Source of the DNA: Polynucleobacter antarcticus
Lineage (GTDB): Bacteria; Pseudomonadota; Gammaproteobacteria; Burkholderiales; Burkholderiaceae
NCBI RefSeq assembly: GCF_013307245.1
Contig: NZ_CP028941.1
Span: forward strand, 1,798,001-1,862,000
Direction: 5' to 3'
Length of the DNA: 64,000 bases
Part shown: in pieces, positions 31,330-40,407 of the stretch
How positions within the stretch are numbered: the stretch's first letter is position 1
How the letters are laid out: each line of letters opens with the position of its first letter
Made by a program: the position numbers and the translations under genes
The notes under the pieces: model-generated
What the model saw: only the letters and a program-made list of their open reading frames with translations
Databases searched by the model: none
What the model was told of the DNA's origin: nothing

Positions 31330-31468
31330 TTGACACCCCACCATAAAGGGCAAACAATCAAGGTGTAGGGTGAATTTGATGCCCTATTTAGGCGTGTTGT
31401 AGAGCGAGACTGATTAAAAAGTATTCACCCTCATCACGGTTGTTTTAAGATTATGTAATGGAGTTCGC
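31330..31468 (+). promoter_or_regulatory. Cold-shock gene promoter and structured 5' leader
   Basis: TTGACA (31330-31335), a 17-nt spacer, then AACAAT (31353-31358) make a plausible promoter. The resulting leader is about 100 nt. It contains a 9-bp inverted repeat AGGGTGAAT (31367-31375) with ATTCACCCT (31423-31431), with a smaller CCTA/TAGG pair inside the loop. A GGAG ribosome binding site precedes the ATG. Long structured leaders are a known feature of cspA-type mRNAs. Confidence 0.45.
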
Positions 31469-31672
31469 ATGGCGACCGGAATTGTAAAGTGGTTCAATGA
31501 TGCAAAAGGTTTTGGCTTTATCAAACCTGATGATGGTGAAGAAGAGTTGTTCGCGCATTTCAGCGCGATCACAATGCCAGGGTTTAAAACACTCAAGGAA
31601 AACCAAAAGGTAACGTTTGACATTACCCAAGGACCTAAAGGCAAGCAAGCTACCAATATCCAAGGTGCTTGA
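31469..31672 (+). CDS. Cold-shock domain protein (CspA/CspD family)
   Basis: 67-residue single-domain cold-shock protein that binds single-stranded nucleic acid. RNP1 is KGFGFI near residue 15; the RNP2 region is ELFAHF rather than VFVHF. The FAHFS segment, the TLKENQKV stretch and QGPKG resemble E. coli CspD, and the divergent position beside clpS-clpA is also the cspD location; however betaproteobacterial CspA proteins look alike, so I leave the symbol open. Confidence 0.93.
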   Translation: MATGIVKWFNDAKGFGFIKPDDGEEELFAHFSAITMPGFKTLKENQKVTFDITQGPKGKQATNIQGA

Positions 31673-31693
31673 TCGTCTGTAAATCATTATGAG

Positions 31694-31723
31694 AAACCCA
31701 GGACTTGTTCCTGGGTTTTTTTT
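31694..31723 (+). terminator. Rho-independent terminator after the cold-shock gene
   Basis: Perfect 10-bp stem AAACCCAGGA (31694-31703) with TCCTGGGTTT (31709-31718), 5-nt loop, T run to 31723. Confidence 0.92.
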
Positions 31724-31758
31724 CGTCTGCAATTTATTTATTTATGACTTATTTATTT

Positions 31759-32208
31759 ATGCAATCACGCCACATTAAATCTATTCTGCTAGCAGTCAGC
31801 AGCCTGTTCTTTTCAGCGGTGGTATTTGCCCAGCAAAATATTGACTTACCTATCATTGAACTCAAAGCTGGTATCTATCGCATTCAAGCAGAATTGGCCG
31901 ATACCCCTAAAGCCCGTGAAGTCGGTCTCATGAATCGCACCAGCATGACTACCAATGCAGGCATGCTCTTTATCTTTGAGCAAAAAGCAGGCCATTGCTT
32001 CTGGATGAACAACACTAAGATTCCTTTATCGATTGCTTTTATTGCTGATGACGGCAAGATTGTGAATATTGAAGAGATGCAAGCCAACACCACCAATAAT
32101 CACTGCCCTAAAGCAGCGGTGCGCTATGCCCTCGAGATGAACAAGCAGTGGTTCTCTGAACGGGTGATTGTTCCCGGCACGGTCATTCAGGGCTTGCCTA
32201 GGAAGTAG
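31759..32208 (+). CDS. DUF192 family exported protein
   Basis: 149 residues from ATG 31759. An N-terminal signal peptide is visible (basic QSRHIK, hydrophobic core to VVFA, then QQ), so the mature domain is probably periplasmic. The DUF192 domain follows with the family-typical VGLMNRTSMTTNAGMLFIF and CFWMNNTKIPLSIAFI segments. Function of the family is unknown. An ATG at 31744 would add five residues; it belongs to a 15-base tandem duplication of the start region. Frames starting earlier would run through the preceding terminator. Convergent with ppnP. Confidence 0.85.
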   Translation: MQSRHIKSILLAVSSLFFSAVVFAQQNIDLPIIELKAGIYRIQAELADTPKAREVGLMNRTSMTTNAGMLFIFEQKAGHCFWMNNTKIPLSIAFIADDGKIVNIEEMQANTTNNHCPKAAVRYALEMNKQWFSERVIVPGTVIQGLPRK

Positions 32209-32226
32209 GTCCAACAATACTGAAGA

Positions 32227-32258
32227 CAAAAAAACGCAGACCTCAGTCTGCGTTTTAT
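32227..32258. terminator. Bidirectional terminator between DUF192 gene and ppnP
   Basis: Perfect 11-bp stem AAAACGCAGAC (32231-32241) with GTCTGCGTTTT (32246-32256), 4-nt loop. A-rich on the left and T-rich on the right, between convergent genes. Confidence 0.9.
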
Positions 32259-32278
32259 CTTTACTCTGAAGGATTTAT

Positions 32279-32590
32279 TTACTCAAAGTGGCAAACATAG
32301 TGCACTGGTGACTCAGCGCGGATGATGAAATACCCGCCCTTTTCGACTTCCCAACTTTGACCAGCTTTAAATTCCACTTCAGGAGCGCCATTAATGCTGA
32401 CAAATGCATTGCCGTCCACTACTTCCATGATTTCTTTAACGCTTAAATCAAAACGTAAGGTACTTGGCAATACCACGCCAACCGACTTACGCACACCATT
32501 GGGCATAGTGACGGTATGCGATACGCATTTACCATCAAAAAATACATTGGCTTTTTTTCCTACGGATACTTGATCAAATTGCATCTGCAT
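32279..32590 (-). CDS. ppnP: Pyrimidine/purine nucleoside phosphorylase (PpnP, DUF1255 cupin)
   Basis: 103-residue cupin-like protein. The segments RKSVGVVLPSTLRFDL, EIMEVVDGNAFV, and the end ESPVHYVCHFE match the PpnP family (E. coli 94 residues), which phosphorolyses several nucleosides. ATG 32590 or ATG 32584 could start it; AAGAAAGA just upstream of 32590 is the better ribosome binding site. It faces the DUF192 gene across a terminator, and argG lies 54 bases upstream on the same strand. Confidence 0.88.
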   Translation of the reverse strand: MQMQFDQVSVGKKANVFFDGKCVSHTVTMPNGVRKSVGVVLPSTLRFDLSVKEIMEVVDGNAFVSINGAPEVEFKAGQSWEVEKGGYFIIRAESPVHYVCHFE

Positions 32591-32644
32591 TCTTTCTTAT
32601 CAAATCAGTGGTTATTTAGTGATTACCGTTATCGACTGACTACA

Positions 32645-33877
32645 TTACTTTTTAGTGCGTTTACGTCTTGCAGTTTCCGCAATACGCATACGTAAGGCGT
32701 TGAGCTTGATAAAACCACCGGCGTCAGCCTGGTTATAAGCGCCGCCATCATCATCAAATGTAGCAATGGTCATATCAAACAAGGTATTTGCTGAGTCACG
32801 AGAGATCACGGATACAGAGCCCTTATAAAGCTTCAAGCGCACTACGCCATTGACCATCTGCTGCGTATGATCAATCAGTGTTTGCAAAGCGATGCGCTCT
32901 GGCGCCCACCACAAGCCGTTATAAATCATGCTGGCATAGCGAGGCATCAAGTCATCCTTGAGATGCGCTACTTCACGATCTAAAGTAATACTCTCGATAC
33001 CGCGATGCGCCTTCAATAAAATGGTGCCGCCAGGTGTTTCATAACAACCGCGGCTCTTCATACCAACAAAGCGGTTCTCCACGAGATCTAAACGGCCAAT
33101 GCCATGCATGCCGCCAATTCGGTTCAGCTCAGCCAATAAGTCATGCGGCTTGTAGGCTTTGCCATTGATGGCTACAGGGTCGCCTGCACGAAACTCAATT
33201 TCAATAATCTCTGCCGCATCAGGGGCTTTCTCAGGAGAAACCGTCCAGCGCCACATCGACTCTTCAGCCTCAGCATTCGGGTTTTCTAAATGACGGCCTT
33301 CATAGCTAATGTGTAAGAGGTTGGCATCCATAGAATAAGGAGATCCACCCTGCTTGTGCTTCATCTCTACCGGAATACCGTGCTTCTCTGCATAGGCCAT
33401 CAGCTTTTCACGAGACAGTAAATCCCATTCACGCCATGGTGCGATGACTTTAATTCCTGGCTCGAGTGCGTAGTAACCTAACTCAAAGCGTACTTGATCG
33501 TTTCCTTTGCCAGTAGCTCCGTGCGATACAGCCTCAGCACCGGTCTGCCGAGCGATCTCAATTTGACGCTTTGCAATTAATGGGCGCGCAATGGAGGTGC
33601 CTAATAAATACTCGCCCTCATAAATCGTATTTGCACGAAACATCGGAAATACAAAATCACGTACAAACTCTTCGCGTAAGTCATCAATAAAAATATTTTC
33701 TGGCTTGATGCCAAACTGTAGCGCTTTTGCACGAGCTGGCTCAAGCTCTTCACCTTGACCTAAGTCAGCCGTAAAGGTCACGATTTCGCATTGATAAGTA
33801 TCTTGCAGCCACTTTAAGATCACACTGGTATCAAGACCACCGGAATAAGCGAGCACTACTTTTTTAATATCAGACAT
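32645..33877 (-). CDS. argG: Argininosuccinate synthase
   Basis: Joins citrulline and aspartate to argininosuccinate with ATP, seventh step of arginine synthesis. 410 residues, normal for the short ArgG form. The ATP pyrophosphatase P-loop is AYSGGLDTS near residue 10; [15 protein letters not shown] and [17 protein letters not shown] segments bind citrulline and aspartate. The C-terminus ends in a basic RRKRTKK tail. It follows argF by 24 bases, giving an argF-argG unit. Confidence 0.97.
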   Translation of the reverse strand: MSDIKKVVLAYSGGLDTSVILKWLQDTYQCEIVTFTADLGQGEELEPARAKALQFGIKPENIFIDDLREEFVRDFVFPMFRANTIYEGEYLLGTSIARPLIAKRQIEIARQTGAEAVSHGATGKGNDQVRFELGYYALEPGIKVIAPWREWDLLSREKLMAYAEKHGIPVEMKHKQGGSPYSMDANLLHISYEGRHLENPNAEAEESMWRWTVSPEKAPDAAEIIEIEFRAGDPVAINGKAYKPHDLLAELNRIGGMHGIGRLDLVENRFVGMKSRGCYETPGGTILLKAHRGIESITLDREVAHLKDDLMPRYASMIYNGLWWAPERIALQTLIDHTQQMVNGVVRLKLYKGSVSVISRDSANTLFDMTIATFDDDGGAYNQADAGGFIKLNALRMRIAETARRKRTKK

Positions 33878-33901
33878 GATTTCTATTCAATCAAAAATAA
33901 A

Positions 33902-34849
33902 TTAATCTAAACGACCACACAGCAAGTATTCCATTAAAGCCTTTTGGACATGCAAGCGATTTTCTGCTTCTTCCCATACAACGCTCTGGGGGCCATCTAG
34001 TACTGCAGCAGCAACTTCTTCACCACGATGCGCAGGCAAGCAATGCATAAACAAAGCATCCGGTTGTGCCAAGGCCATCAATTCAGGGGAAACCATCCAA
34101 TCCTTAAAAGCGTTCATACGTAAGGCATTTTCATCCTCATAACCCATACTGGTCCAAACATCAGTTGATACGAGATGTGCGTCTTTACATGCCTCTTTGG
34201 GATCAGAACAAATGGTTAAGTGCTTGAGTGCCCCAGTCGTCAATCTGGAGTGATCTAGTTGATAACCCTCTGGTGCAGAAAAACGAAACTGAAAATCTAA
34301 ACATTCGGCTGCCTGTATCCAGGTGTAAGCCATATTATTTGCATCGCCCACCCAGGCTACTGTTTTACCTTGAATGGGACCACGTGCCTCTACATAGGTG
34401 AAGATATCGGCCAGTACTTGGCAAGGATGGTATTCATTCGTTAAGCCATTGATCACAGGTACGCGAGAATGCGCTGCAAAGCGCTCAATGATGTCTTGGC
34501 CAAATGTACGAATCATAATGATGTCGGTCATACGTGAAATCACCTGCGCAGCATCCTCTACAGGCTCACCACGGCCTAACTGGGTGTCACGTGTGTTCAG
34601 ATAGACGGCATGGCCACCAAGCTGGTGTACGCCTGCCTCAAAGGACAGGCGAGTACGCGTCGAATGCTTCTCAAAGATCATCGCTAAGGTACGGTCATGC
34701 AATGGGTGCCAGGTCTCGTAGCTCTTGAATTTGGTCTTCAGCCACGCAGAGCGTTTGAGAAGATAGTCGTATTCTTCACGTGTCAGATCTGCAAACTGCA
34801 AATAATGCTTTACCTGGCCGGGCACTTGGGGCTTTGCCAAAGATGTCAT
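33902..34849 (-). CDS. argF: Ornithine carbamoyltransferase
   Basis: Makes citrulline from ornithine and carbamoyl phosphate. From ATG 34849 it is 315 residues, the usual length. Motifs: STRTR for carbamoyl phosphate, HPCQ, DVWTSMG and HCLPAHRG with the active-site Cys. In-frame ATGs at 34882 and 34909 would add non-conserved residues (MQAKTLVESST and more), so the first start close to the conserved core is preferred, though not proven. The DUF3579 gene diverges from it. No recognisable ARG box was found. Confidence 0.95.
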   Translation of the reverse strand: MTSLAKPQVPGQVKHYLQFADLTREEYDYLLKRSAWLKTKFKSYETWHPLHDRTLAMIFEKHSTRTRLSFEAGVHQLGGHAVYLNTRDTQLGRGEPVEDAAQVISRMTDIIMIRTFGQDIIERFAAHSRVPVINGLTNEYHPCQVLADIFTYVEARGPIQGKTVAWVGDANNMAYTWIQAAECLDFQFRFSAPEGYQLDHSRLTTGALKHLTICSDPKEACKDAHLVSTDVWTSMGYEDENALRMNAFKDWMVSPELMALAQPDALFMHCLPAHRGEEVAAAVLDGPQSVVWEEAENRLHVQKALMEYLLCGRLD

Positions 34850-35000
34850 TGTTGAGCTTTCTACTAACGTTTTAGCTTGCATGGTTTTTTTGGACTTCGT
34901 ATTGCACAAAGATAGTTACAAAAATCATTTGAAGGTCTTCCCAGGCTGTTAAGCTTACGCTCCGAGAACACCTTTTCCTTATATCGATTCCTACGCCAAT

Positions 35001-35309
35001 TTGACCCCTAAAAAGCTTTTCATTCAAGGCATTACAACTTCTGGCAAACCTTTTCGCCCCAGTGACTGGGCTGAACGACTTTGCGGAGTAATGGCTAGCT
35101 TTCGCCCACCAGGTGACACTGGGGATCCCCGCTTCACTTACTCGCCTTACGTCAGGCCAGTTCTCATTGCACAGGTGAAATGCGTTGTGGTTGATACCAG
35201 ACTAGGGGAACTCGACCCAAGAGCGCTCGACTTTGTCATGAGCTTTGCCAAAGACAATAGTCTGCCAATTGAAGAAGCTTGCGAATTCCAACCCAAAACA
35301 CAAACCTAA
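35001..35309 (+). CDS. DUF3579 family protein
   Basis: 102-residue protein with the family segment FIQGITTSGKPFRPSDWAERL followed by a Val/Pro-rich strand region. It looks cytoplasmic: no signal peptide or membrane helix. Function unknown; the family is found in betaproteobacteria. The start is TTG 35001, because no in-frame ATG is available nearby and homologues as I recall them begin shortly before the FIxGITTSG segment. No clear ribosome binding site. Diverges from argF. Confidence 0.78.
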   Translation: MTPKKLFIQGITTSGKPFRPSDWAERLCGVMASFRPPGDTGDPRFTYSPYVRPVLIAQVKCVVVDTRLGELDPRALDFVMSFAKDNSLPIEEACEFQPKTQT

Positions 35310-35310
35310 T

Positions 35311-35347
35311 CTTAAAAACAAAAACCCGCTCTGATAAGGAGCGGGCT
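35311..35347 (-). terminator. Rho-independent terminator for rpsT
   Basis: CCCGCTC (35325-35331), 7-nt loop, GAGCGGG (35339-35345). On the - strand the stem is followed by a long T-rich tract (A-rich 35311-35324 on +), so it ends rpsT. The + strand side has no T run, so it is a poorer stop for the DUF3579 gene. Confidence 0.85.
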
Positions 35348-35388
35348 TAGACTCAGATTATTCTAAGCCTGCCTAAAACTGAAACGTC

Positions 35389-35655
35389 TTACGCTGCCAT
35401 TGCCTTAATCGCTGCAGACAAGCGTGACTTCTGACGAGCTGCAGTATTTTTATGAGCGATCTTTTTATCCGCGATCTTGTCGATTGTGGATTGTGTTGCT
35501 ACAAACACTTTAGCTGCAGCAGCCTGATCACCCGCTTCAATGGCTTTGCGAACTGCCTTGATAGAAGTGCGAAGCTTGGAACGCAAACTGGAATTGTGCT
35601 CATTCTGTTTTACTGCCTGCCGTGCGCGTTTACGCGCTTGTGCGGTATTGGCCAT
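35389..35655 (-). CDS. rpsT: 30S ribosomal protein S20
   Basis: 88-residue, Lys/Arg/Ala-rich helical S20. Typical start [21 protein letters not shown] and end [17 protein letters not shown]. An AAGG ribosome binding site lies about 8 nt before ATG. Encoded alone and followed by its own terminator. It diverges from murJ as in several proteobacteria (rpsT next to murJ in E. coli vicinity as well). Confidence 0.98.
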   Translation of the reverse strand: MANTAQARKRARQAVKQNEHNSSLRSKLRTSIKAVRKAIEAGDQAAAAKVFVATQSTIDKIADKKIAHKNTAARQKSRLSAAIKAMAA

Positions 35656-35808
35656 CTTTAAACCTTGTTCTATATAAATTACAAAATACGATTAACTAAA
35701 AACCTGCTAGAGCTCACCAGCTTTGTAAGCTGACTCACCAAAACCCAAGATTTTACAGTAAAGGACTAAAAAAGCCCAGTCGCTTGATAAATAGGGGAAA
35801 ATTGGCCT
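35656..35808. promoter_or_regulatory. rpsT / murJ divergent intergenic region
   Basis: The gap is AT-rich on the rpsT side, where its promoter must lie. It contains a small perfect hairpin CAGCTT-TGT-AAGCTG at 35718-35732 without a T tract. On the murJ side GAAAAT lies 6 nt before the ATG and AGGGGA 13 nt before it. No assignment is secure. Confidence 0.25.
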
Positions 35809-37362
35809 ATGAATCTGCTTTCTGCTGCCGCTAAGGTCAGTTCCCTCACAATGGTGTCTCGTATTACGGGACTCCTTCGGGAGACCCTGATTGCCCGTAG
35901 TTTCGGGGCCTCAGAGTGGACTGATGCCTTTAATGTTGCCTTTAGGCTGCCGAATTTACTGCGTCGCCTGTTTGCTGAAGGCGCATTTTCTCAAGCATTT
36001 GTGCCTATTTTGGGTGAAATCACTACTCAAGGCGATACCCAGCGGTCCAAAACCCTAGTTGATGCTGTTGCTACACTCTTATTTTGGGCTTTACTCCTTA
36101 CGGTACTGCTGGGCGTCATTGGGGCGCCCCTGCTGATTCTGGTGATTGCTACGGGCTTTCAGGGCAGCGCTGCCTATGACGCCAGCGTTGTGATGACCCG
36201 CATTATGTTTCCTTATATTGGCCTGATTTCGATGGTTTCGCTGTCTGCAGGCATTCTCAATACATTTGGACGCTTTGCGATACCTGCTTTTACCCCGGTT
36301 TTACTCAATTTAGCCTTAATTGCTAGTGCCCTATTTTTAGCGCCCTACCTTGATCAGCCCATTTATGCTCTGAGTATTGGGGTTCTTGTAGGTGGCGTAC
36401 TGCAGCTCGCTATTCAAGTTCCAGCACTCAGTCGCCTGGGCCTCTTACCCCATGTTGGACTAATACCTAGCGCAATCAAGGCAGCATTTCAAAATCCAGA
36501 TGCTATGCGCGTTTTAAAGCTGATGGGGCCCGCAGTTTTTGCCGTGTCCGTTGCCCAAATTTCACTGCTGATTAATACCAATATTGCTTCACGCTTACAA
36601 ACAGGCAGTGTTTCTTGGCTCTCTTATGCAGACCGCCTAATGGAATTTCCGACTGCCCTCTTAGGGGTCGCTATCGGTACCGTCCTCCTTCCCAGTTTGA
36701 GTAAGGCCAATGCTAAAAATGATTTGGTGCAAGCCGGCGAACTACTAATCTGGGGGTTGCGCCTCACCTTCTTACTTGCTGCGCCTTGCGCAATCGCCCT
36801 ATTTATTTTCGGCGAGCCGATTGCAGCCGTGCTGTATCACTATGGAAAATTTAATGCCTTAGATGTGCTGATGACGCAACGTGCTTTGGCTGCCTATGGC
36901 GTTGGATTAATTGGGCTGATTTTGGTGAAGATATTAGCCCCCGGTTTTTACTCTCGGCAAAATATTCGCACCCCTGTAAAAATTGGTTTGCTTGTTTTAG
37001 TTGCTACTCAGTTAGCTAATCTCATTTTTGTTCCTTGGCTAGGGCATGCTGGCCTTGCCCTCTCGATTGGGGCTGGCGCTTGCCTAAATGCGACGCTGCT
37101 TTGGGTAGGCCTACATAGATTAGGGGCACTCCCCCGTTCTGCATGGCTAAAGTATTGCGGCCAACTTCTGCTTGCCTTGATTCCTTTTTCACTATTGCTG
37201 TATTACGCAGCTGGTCTACATCATTGGATTGAGCTTCAAGCAAGTCCTTGGCTCAGGATTGGGCTATTGGCTGCGTGGCTCACTGCCGCAGCGATCACTT
37301 ACTTTGCAGCCCTCACCCTGGTTGGCGTCCGCTGGCAAAAATTTCTGCGTCATGCAAAATAG
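35809..37362 (+). CDS. murJ: Lipid II flippase MurJ
   Basis: Polytopic inner-membrane protein (517 residues, about 14 hydrophobic helices) of the MATE/MurJ group that flips lipid II for peptidoglycan synthesis. Family segments: SRITGLLRETLIARSFGAS at residues 18-36, AFNVAFRLPNLLRRLFAEGAFSQAF-like sequence with conserved arginines, and RLMEFPTALLGVAIGTVLLP. It is followed 5 bases later by the SirB1-family gene. Start ATG 35809 gives the conserved N-terminus. Confidence 0.96.
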   Translation: MNLLSAAAKVSSLTMVSRITGLLRETLIARSFGASEWTDAFNVAFRLPNLLRRLFAEGAFSQAFVPILGEITTQGDTQRSKTLVDAVATLLFWALLLTVLLGVIGAPLLILVIATGFQGSAAYDASVVMTRIMFPYIGLISMVSLSAGILNTFGRFAIPAFTPVLLNLALIASALFLAPYLDQPIYALSIGVLVGGVLQLAIQVPALSRLGLLPHVGLIPSAIKAAFQNPDAMRVLKLMGPAVFAVSVAQISLLINTNIASRLQTGSVSWLSYADRLMEFPTALLGVAIGTVLLPSLSKANAKNDLVQAGELLIWGLRLTFLLAAPCAIALFIFGEPIAAVLYHYGKFNALDVLMTQRALAAYGVGLIGLILVKILAPGFYSRQNIRTPVKIGLLVLVATQLANLIFVPWLGHAGLALSIGAGACLNATLLWVGLHRLGALPRSAWLKYCGQLLLALIPFSLLLYYAAGLHHWIELQASPWLRIGLLAAWLTAAAITYFAALTLVGVRWQKFLRHAK

Positions 37363-37367
37363 CATAT

Positions 37368-38210
37368 ATGCCAACACAACAACTTGATTATTTCACTTCC
37401 CTGGTTGCCGAAGATGAACACTTCCCGCTGACTGAAGCAGCAGTGGCAGTGGCCCAGCATGCCTACCCAGATTTGGATGTACAAGGTGTATTGGACCAAA
37501 TGGATCAATGGGGCAAGAAACTGAAATCACGTATTACTCCAGACACACCACCGATGCAGCGCTTACAACTCTTAAAGCATTTCTTTTATCAAGAGTTACG
37601 CTTCGGGCCAAATGCCAATGATTTCTATGCACCAGAGAACTCTTATCTTCATCAAATGATTGAGAGCCGGCGTGGTATTCCGATTTCTTTGGCAATTCTG
37701 ATGATGGAGTTAGGGCAGCAAATTGGTTTAAACATTCGTGGAGTATCTTTTCCTAACCACTTCATGATGCGGATTTCCTTACAACAAGGTGAAGTGATCA
37801 TGGACCCCTTGAATGGTGAATCGCTTTCTAAGAATCAACTTCAAGAAATGCTAGATCCCTATCTAGATGCTAAGGGCTACCGTGGTGATCTGAGTCTGCC
37901 TCTAAATATTTTCTTACGCGCATCGAACTCCCGAGAAATTCTCTCGCGTTTTTTAAGAAATCTGAAAATGATTTACTCAGAGAACGAGCGTTGGGAGCGC
38001 TTATTGGGAATACAAGAGCGCATTGTTATTTTGCTACCAGAGGCAGTAGAAGAAGTTCGTGATCGCGGCCTTATCTTTGCCCAATTAGAATATGTCCGTC
38101 CTGCTATCGCCGATTTGCATCGCTACCTAAGCGAGATGCCGGGCGCAGAGGATGCGACTGATATTCGTGAGCACATCGTAACCCTCGAGAGCCAAACTAA
38201 GTTGCATTAA
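37368..38210 (+). CDS. SirB1/YchA family transglutaminase-like protein
   Basis: 280 residues from ATG 37368, 5 bases after the murJ stop. The SirB1 N-terminal transglutaminase-like segment is visible as ESRRGIPISLAILMMELGQ and GVSFPNHFMMRI ... DPLNGE; the helical C-terminus (about 200-280) resembles the TPR-like part of the family. The classic cysteine of active transglutaminases is replaced here by a serine in the RRGIPIS segment. Biochemical role unknown. Longer in-frame starts lie inside murJ and are rejected. Confidence 0.85.
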   Translation: MPTQQLDYFTSLVAEDEHFPLTEAAVAVAQHAYPDLDVQGVLDQMDQWGKKLKSRITPDTPPMQRLQLLKHFFYQELRFGPNANDFYAPENSYLHQMIESRRGIPISLAILMMELGQQIGLNIRGVSFPNHFMMRISLQQGEVIMDPLNGESLSKNQLQEMLDPYLDAKGYRGDLSLPLNIFLRASNSREILSRFLRNLKMIYSENERWERLLGIQERIVILLPEAVEEVRDRGLIFAQLEYVRPAIADLHRYLSEMPGAEDATDIREHIVTLESQTKLH

Positions 38211-38273
38211 GCCAACTTCCCTTTACTTAGCTTCACTCCTGCAGTAGTCCTACTGCCATCTGCTTTTCATTCG

Positions 38274-38279
38274 TATAAT
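38274..38279 (+). promoter_or_regulatory. miaA -10 element, 5 nt from the start codon
   Basis: A perfect TATAAT lies 5 nt before the miaA ATG and there is no Shine-Dalgarno. A -35 hexamer is not evident. Confidence 0.5.
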
Positions 38280-38284
38280 GAGCA

Positions 38285-39289
38285 ATGCCCACTGAACCTC
38301 ACATTCAGCCTACGCATGTCTTGGATCAGCCACCCATCTTATGTATTGTTGGCCCCACAGGCGCAGGCAAAACCCAGATCGCCATGTCTTTGGCAGAGCA
38401 TGCCCAATCGATTGGCTTGACGATCGAAATTATTAGTATGGACTCCGCATTGGTGTATCGCGGGTTGGATATTGGCAGTGCAAAACCTAGCAAAGCGGAA
38501 CAATCCTTAGTGCCGCATCACTTGATTGATATCTTGGAGCCTACCGAATCGTATTCTGCGGCACGCTTTGCCCATGATGCTCAGCGACTGTGTACCGAAA
38601 TTCGTGCTCGCGGAAACATTCCGATCATAGTTGGTGGCACCATGCTGTATTGGCGCGCTTGGGCCTATGGTCTTTCTGCATTACCGCCAGCCAACCCAGA
38701 TATTCGTGCTCATTTAGATGCACAAGGAAAGAGTGTGGGCTGGCCAGCAATGCATGCGGAACTCACAAAAGTAGATCCGATTACTGCCGCTCGCTTGCAG
38801 CCCAATGATTCTCAGCGGGTGCAAAGGGCTTTAGAGGTATATGAGATTACGGGCCAAGCTATGTCGACTTTTCTGAGGGATGCACCGAGCGAGGATGGCA
38901 GAGAGGGGTCAGCAATTCCAGAGTGGATTAATCTCGTTTCTCTGGAACCAAGTGATCGGGCTCGGCTTCATCAAAATGTAGAAATCCGTTTTGATGCCAT
39001 GCTTCAGAGCGGCTTTATCGACGAAGTAAAAACATTGCGCGCCAATACCAATCTCCATGCTGATCTGCCAGCTATTCGATCAGTAGGCTATCGACAAGTC
39101 TGGGAATATTTGTCCGGAGAAATAGATCTCGAACAAATGCGCTACAAGTCCTTAGCTGCCACTAGACAACTAGGCAAAAGACAGCTTACTTGGCTGCGCG
39201 CAATTGCGGGCAGAAAAACCTTTGATCCCTTCAACTCCGATGAATTGAAGGCGGCACTAGAGCATTGCAAGCAAAGTTTAATTAAATAA
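38285..39289 (+). CDS. miaA: tRNA dimethylallyltransferase
   Basis: Adds the isopentenyl group to A37 of tRNAs that read UNN codons; 334 residues. Walker A GPTGAGKT is at residues 23-30, [16 protein letters not shown] at about 53, and the [10 protein letters not shown] and KRQLTWLRA segments are family signatures. Its last 8 bases overlap the convergent purM end. A TATAAT box lies just upstream. Hfq, the usual neighbour, is not in this window. Confidence 0.97.
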   Translation: MPTEPHIQPTHVLDQPPILCIVGPTGAGKTQIAMSLAEHAQSIGLTIEIISMDSALVYRGLDIGSAKPSKAEQSLVPHHLIDILEPTESYSAARFAHDAQRLCTEIRARGNIPIIVGGTMLYWRAWAYGLSALPPANPDIRAHLDAQGKSVGWPAMHAELTKVDPITAARLQPNDSQRVQRALEVYEITGQAMSTFLRDAPSEDGREGSAIPEWINLVSLEPSDRARLHQNVEIRFDAMLQSGFIDEVKTLRANTNLHADLPAIRSVGYRQVWEYLSGEIDLEQMRYKSLAATRQLGKRQLTWLRAIAGRKTFDPFNSDELKAALEHCKQSLIK

Positions 39290-40334
39290 CGATGGTTTGC
39301 GGTGCACCCGTTGGACGCTCGACTACTTCACCCACAACCCAAGCATTTAGGCCCTGAGCTTTTAATGAGGTGATCGCCGTGTCAGCTTGATCAGAGGACA
39401 CTATGACCACCATACCAATACCGCAGTTGAAGACGCGAACCATCTCTGCATCTGCAACGCCGCCCTTCATTTGCAACCAGCGAAAGAGCTCAGGCATTTG
39501 CCAGCTATCCCGATGCAAGATAGCTTGAGTATTTTCTGGAAGAACACGGGGTACGTTATCTACTAATCCGCCGCCAGTAATATGCGCCATGCCTTTGACG
39601 TTGATCTCAGAGATGAGTTTGAGTAGTGGCTTGACATAAATTTCTGTAGGTGCCATCACGACATCCCCTAAAGAGCGGCCGCCTAAGTCATCACTTGGCT
39701 TAGCACCAGCGCGTTCAATAATTTTCCGAACCAGCGAGTACCCATTCGAATGTGCACCGCTAGAACCAATGGCTACCACCACATCGCCCGGAGCGATCGT
39801 TGCCCCAGTAATAATTTTAGATTTTTCAACAGCACCTACCGCAAAACCGGCCAAATCATATTCGCCCGGAGGATACATGCCAGGCATTTCTGCTGTTTCA
39901 CCGCCGATGAGGGCGCAACCCGAAAGCTCACAGCCCTTAGCAATGCCACCGACGACAGTGGCCGCCGTATCGATAGTTAACTTGCCACAGGCAAAGTAAT
40001 CCAAGAAGAAGAGGGGTTCGGCGCCCTGCACCAAAATATCGTTCACACTCATGGCTACCAAGTCTTGACCAATCGTATCGTGGCGATTCCACTCAAAAGC
40101 CAGCCTGAGCTTTGTGCCCACACCATCTGTACCAGCAACCAAGACTGGCTCTTTGTAGCGTTTAGGCACCTCAAATAGCGCTCCAAAGCCCCCAATGCCA
40201 GCCAATACACCCTCACGCATGGTTTTCTTAGCCAGAGGCTTAATGCGATCTACCAAGGCATCTCCAGCATCAATATCGACGCCTGCGTCGCGGTAGGAAA
40301 GGCCTTGGGAGGAAGAATCAGTAGATGAAGTCAT
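39282..40334 (-). CDS. purM: Phosphoribosylformylglycinamidine cyclo-ligase
   Basis: AIR synthetase of purine synthesis, 350 residues. It begins with the [18 protein letters not shown] segment typical of PurM, then [12 protein letters not shown], the ATP-related [12 protein letters not shown] and the [13 protein letters not shown] segments. Divergent from the AI-2E-family gene; the 3' end overlaps miaA by 8 bases. purN lies about 17 kb away. Confidence 0.97.
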   Translation of the reverse strand: MTSSTDSSSQGLSYRDAGVDIDAGDALVDRIKPLAKKTMREGVLAGIGGFGALFEVPKRYKEPVLVAGTDGVGTKLRLAFEWNRHDTIGQDLVAMSVNDILVQGAEPLFFLDYFACGKLTIDTAATVVGGIAKGCELSGCALIGGETAEMPGMYPPGEYDLAGFAVGAVEKSKIITGATIAPGDVVVAIGSSGAHSNGYSLVRKIIERAGAKPSDDLGGRSLGDVVMAPTEIYVKPLLKLISEINVKGMAHITGGGLVDNVPRVLPENTQAILHRDSWQMPELFRWLQMKGGVADAEMVRVFNCGIGMVVIVSSDQADTAITSLKAQGLNAWVVGEVVERPTGAPQTIVI

Positions 40335-40374
40335 GGTGGAGATAGAAGATTAGTCAAAAACGTAGCTTGGTCGG

Positions 40375-40392
40375 TAGAATCATTGAATTCTA
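40375..40392. promoter_or_regulatory. Palindromic TAGAAT/ATTCTA between purM and the AI-2E-family gene
   Basis: TAGAAT (40375-40380), 6 nt, ATTCTA (40387-40392) form a perfect inverted repeat and give a -10-like hexamer pointing each way. No PurR-type operator was recognised. Confidence 0.35.
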
Positions 40393-40407
40393 GAGGATTC
40401 GAGCAAG

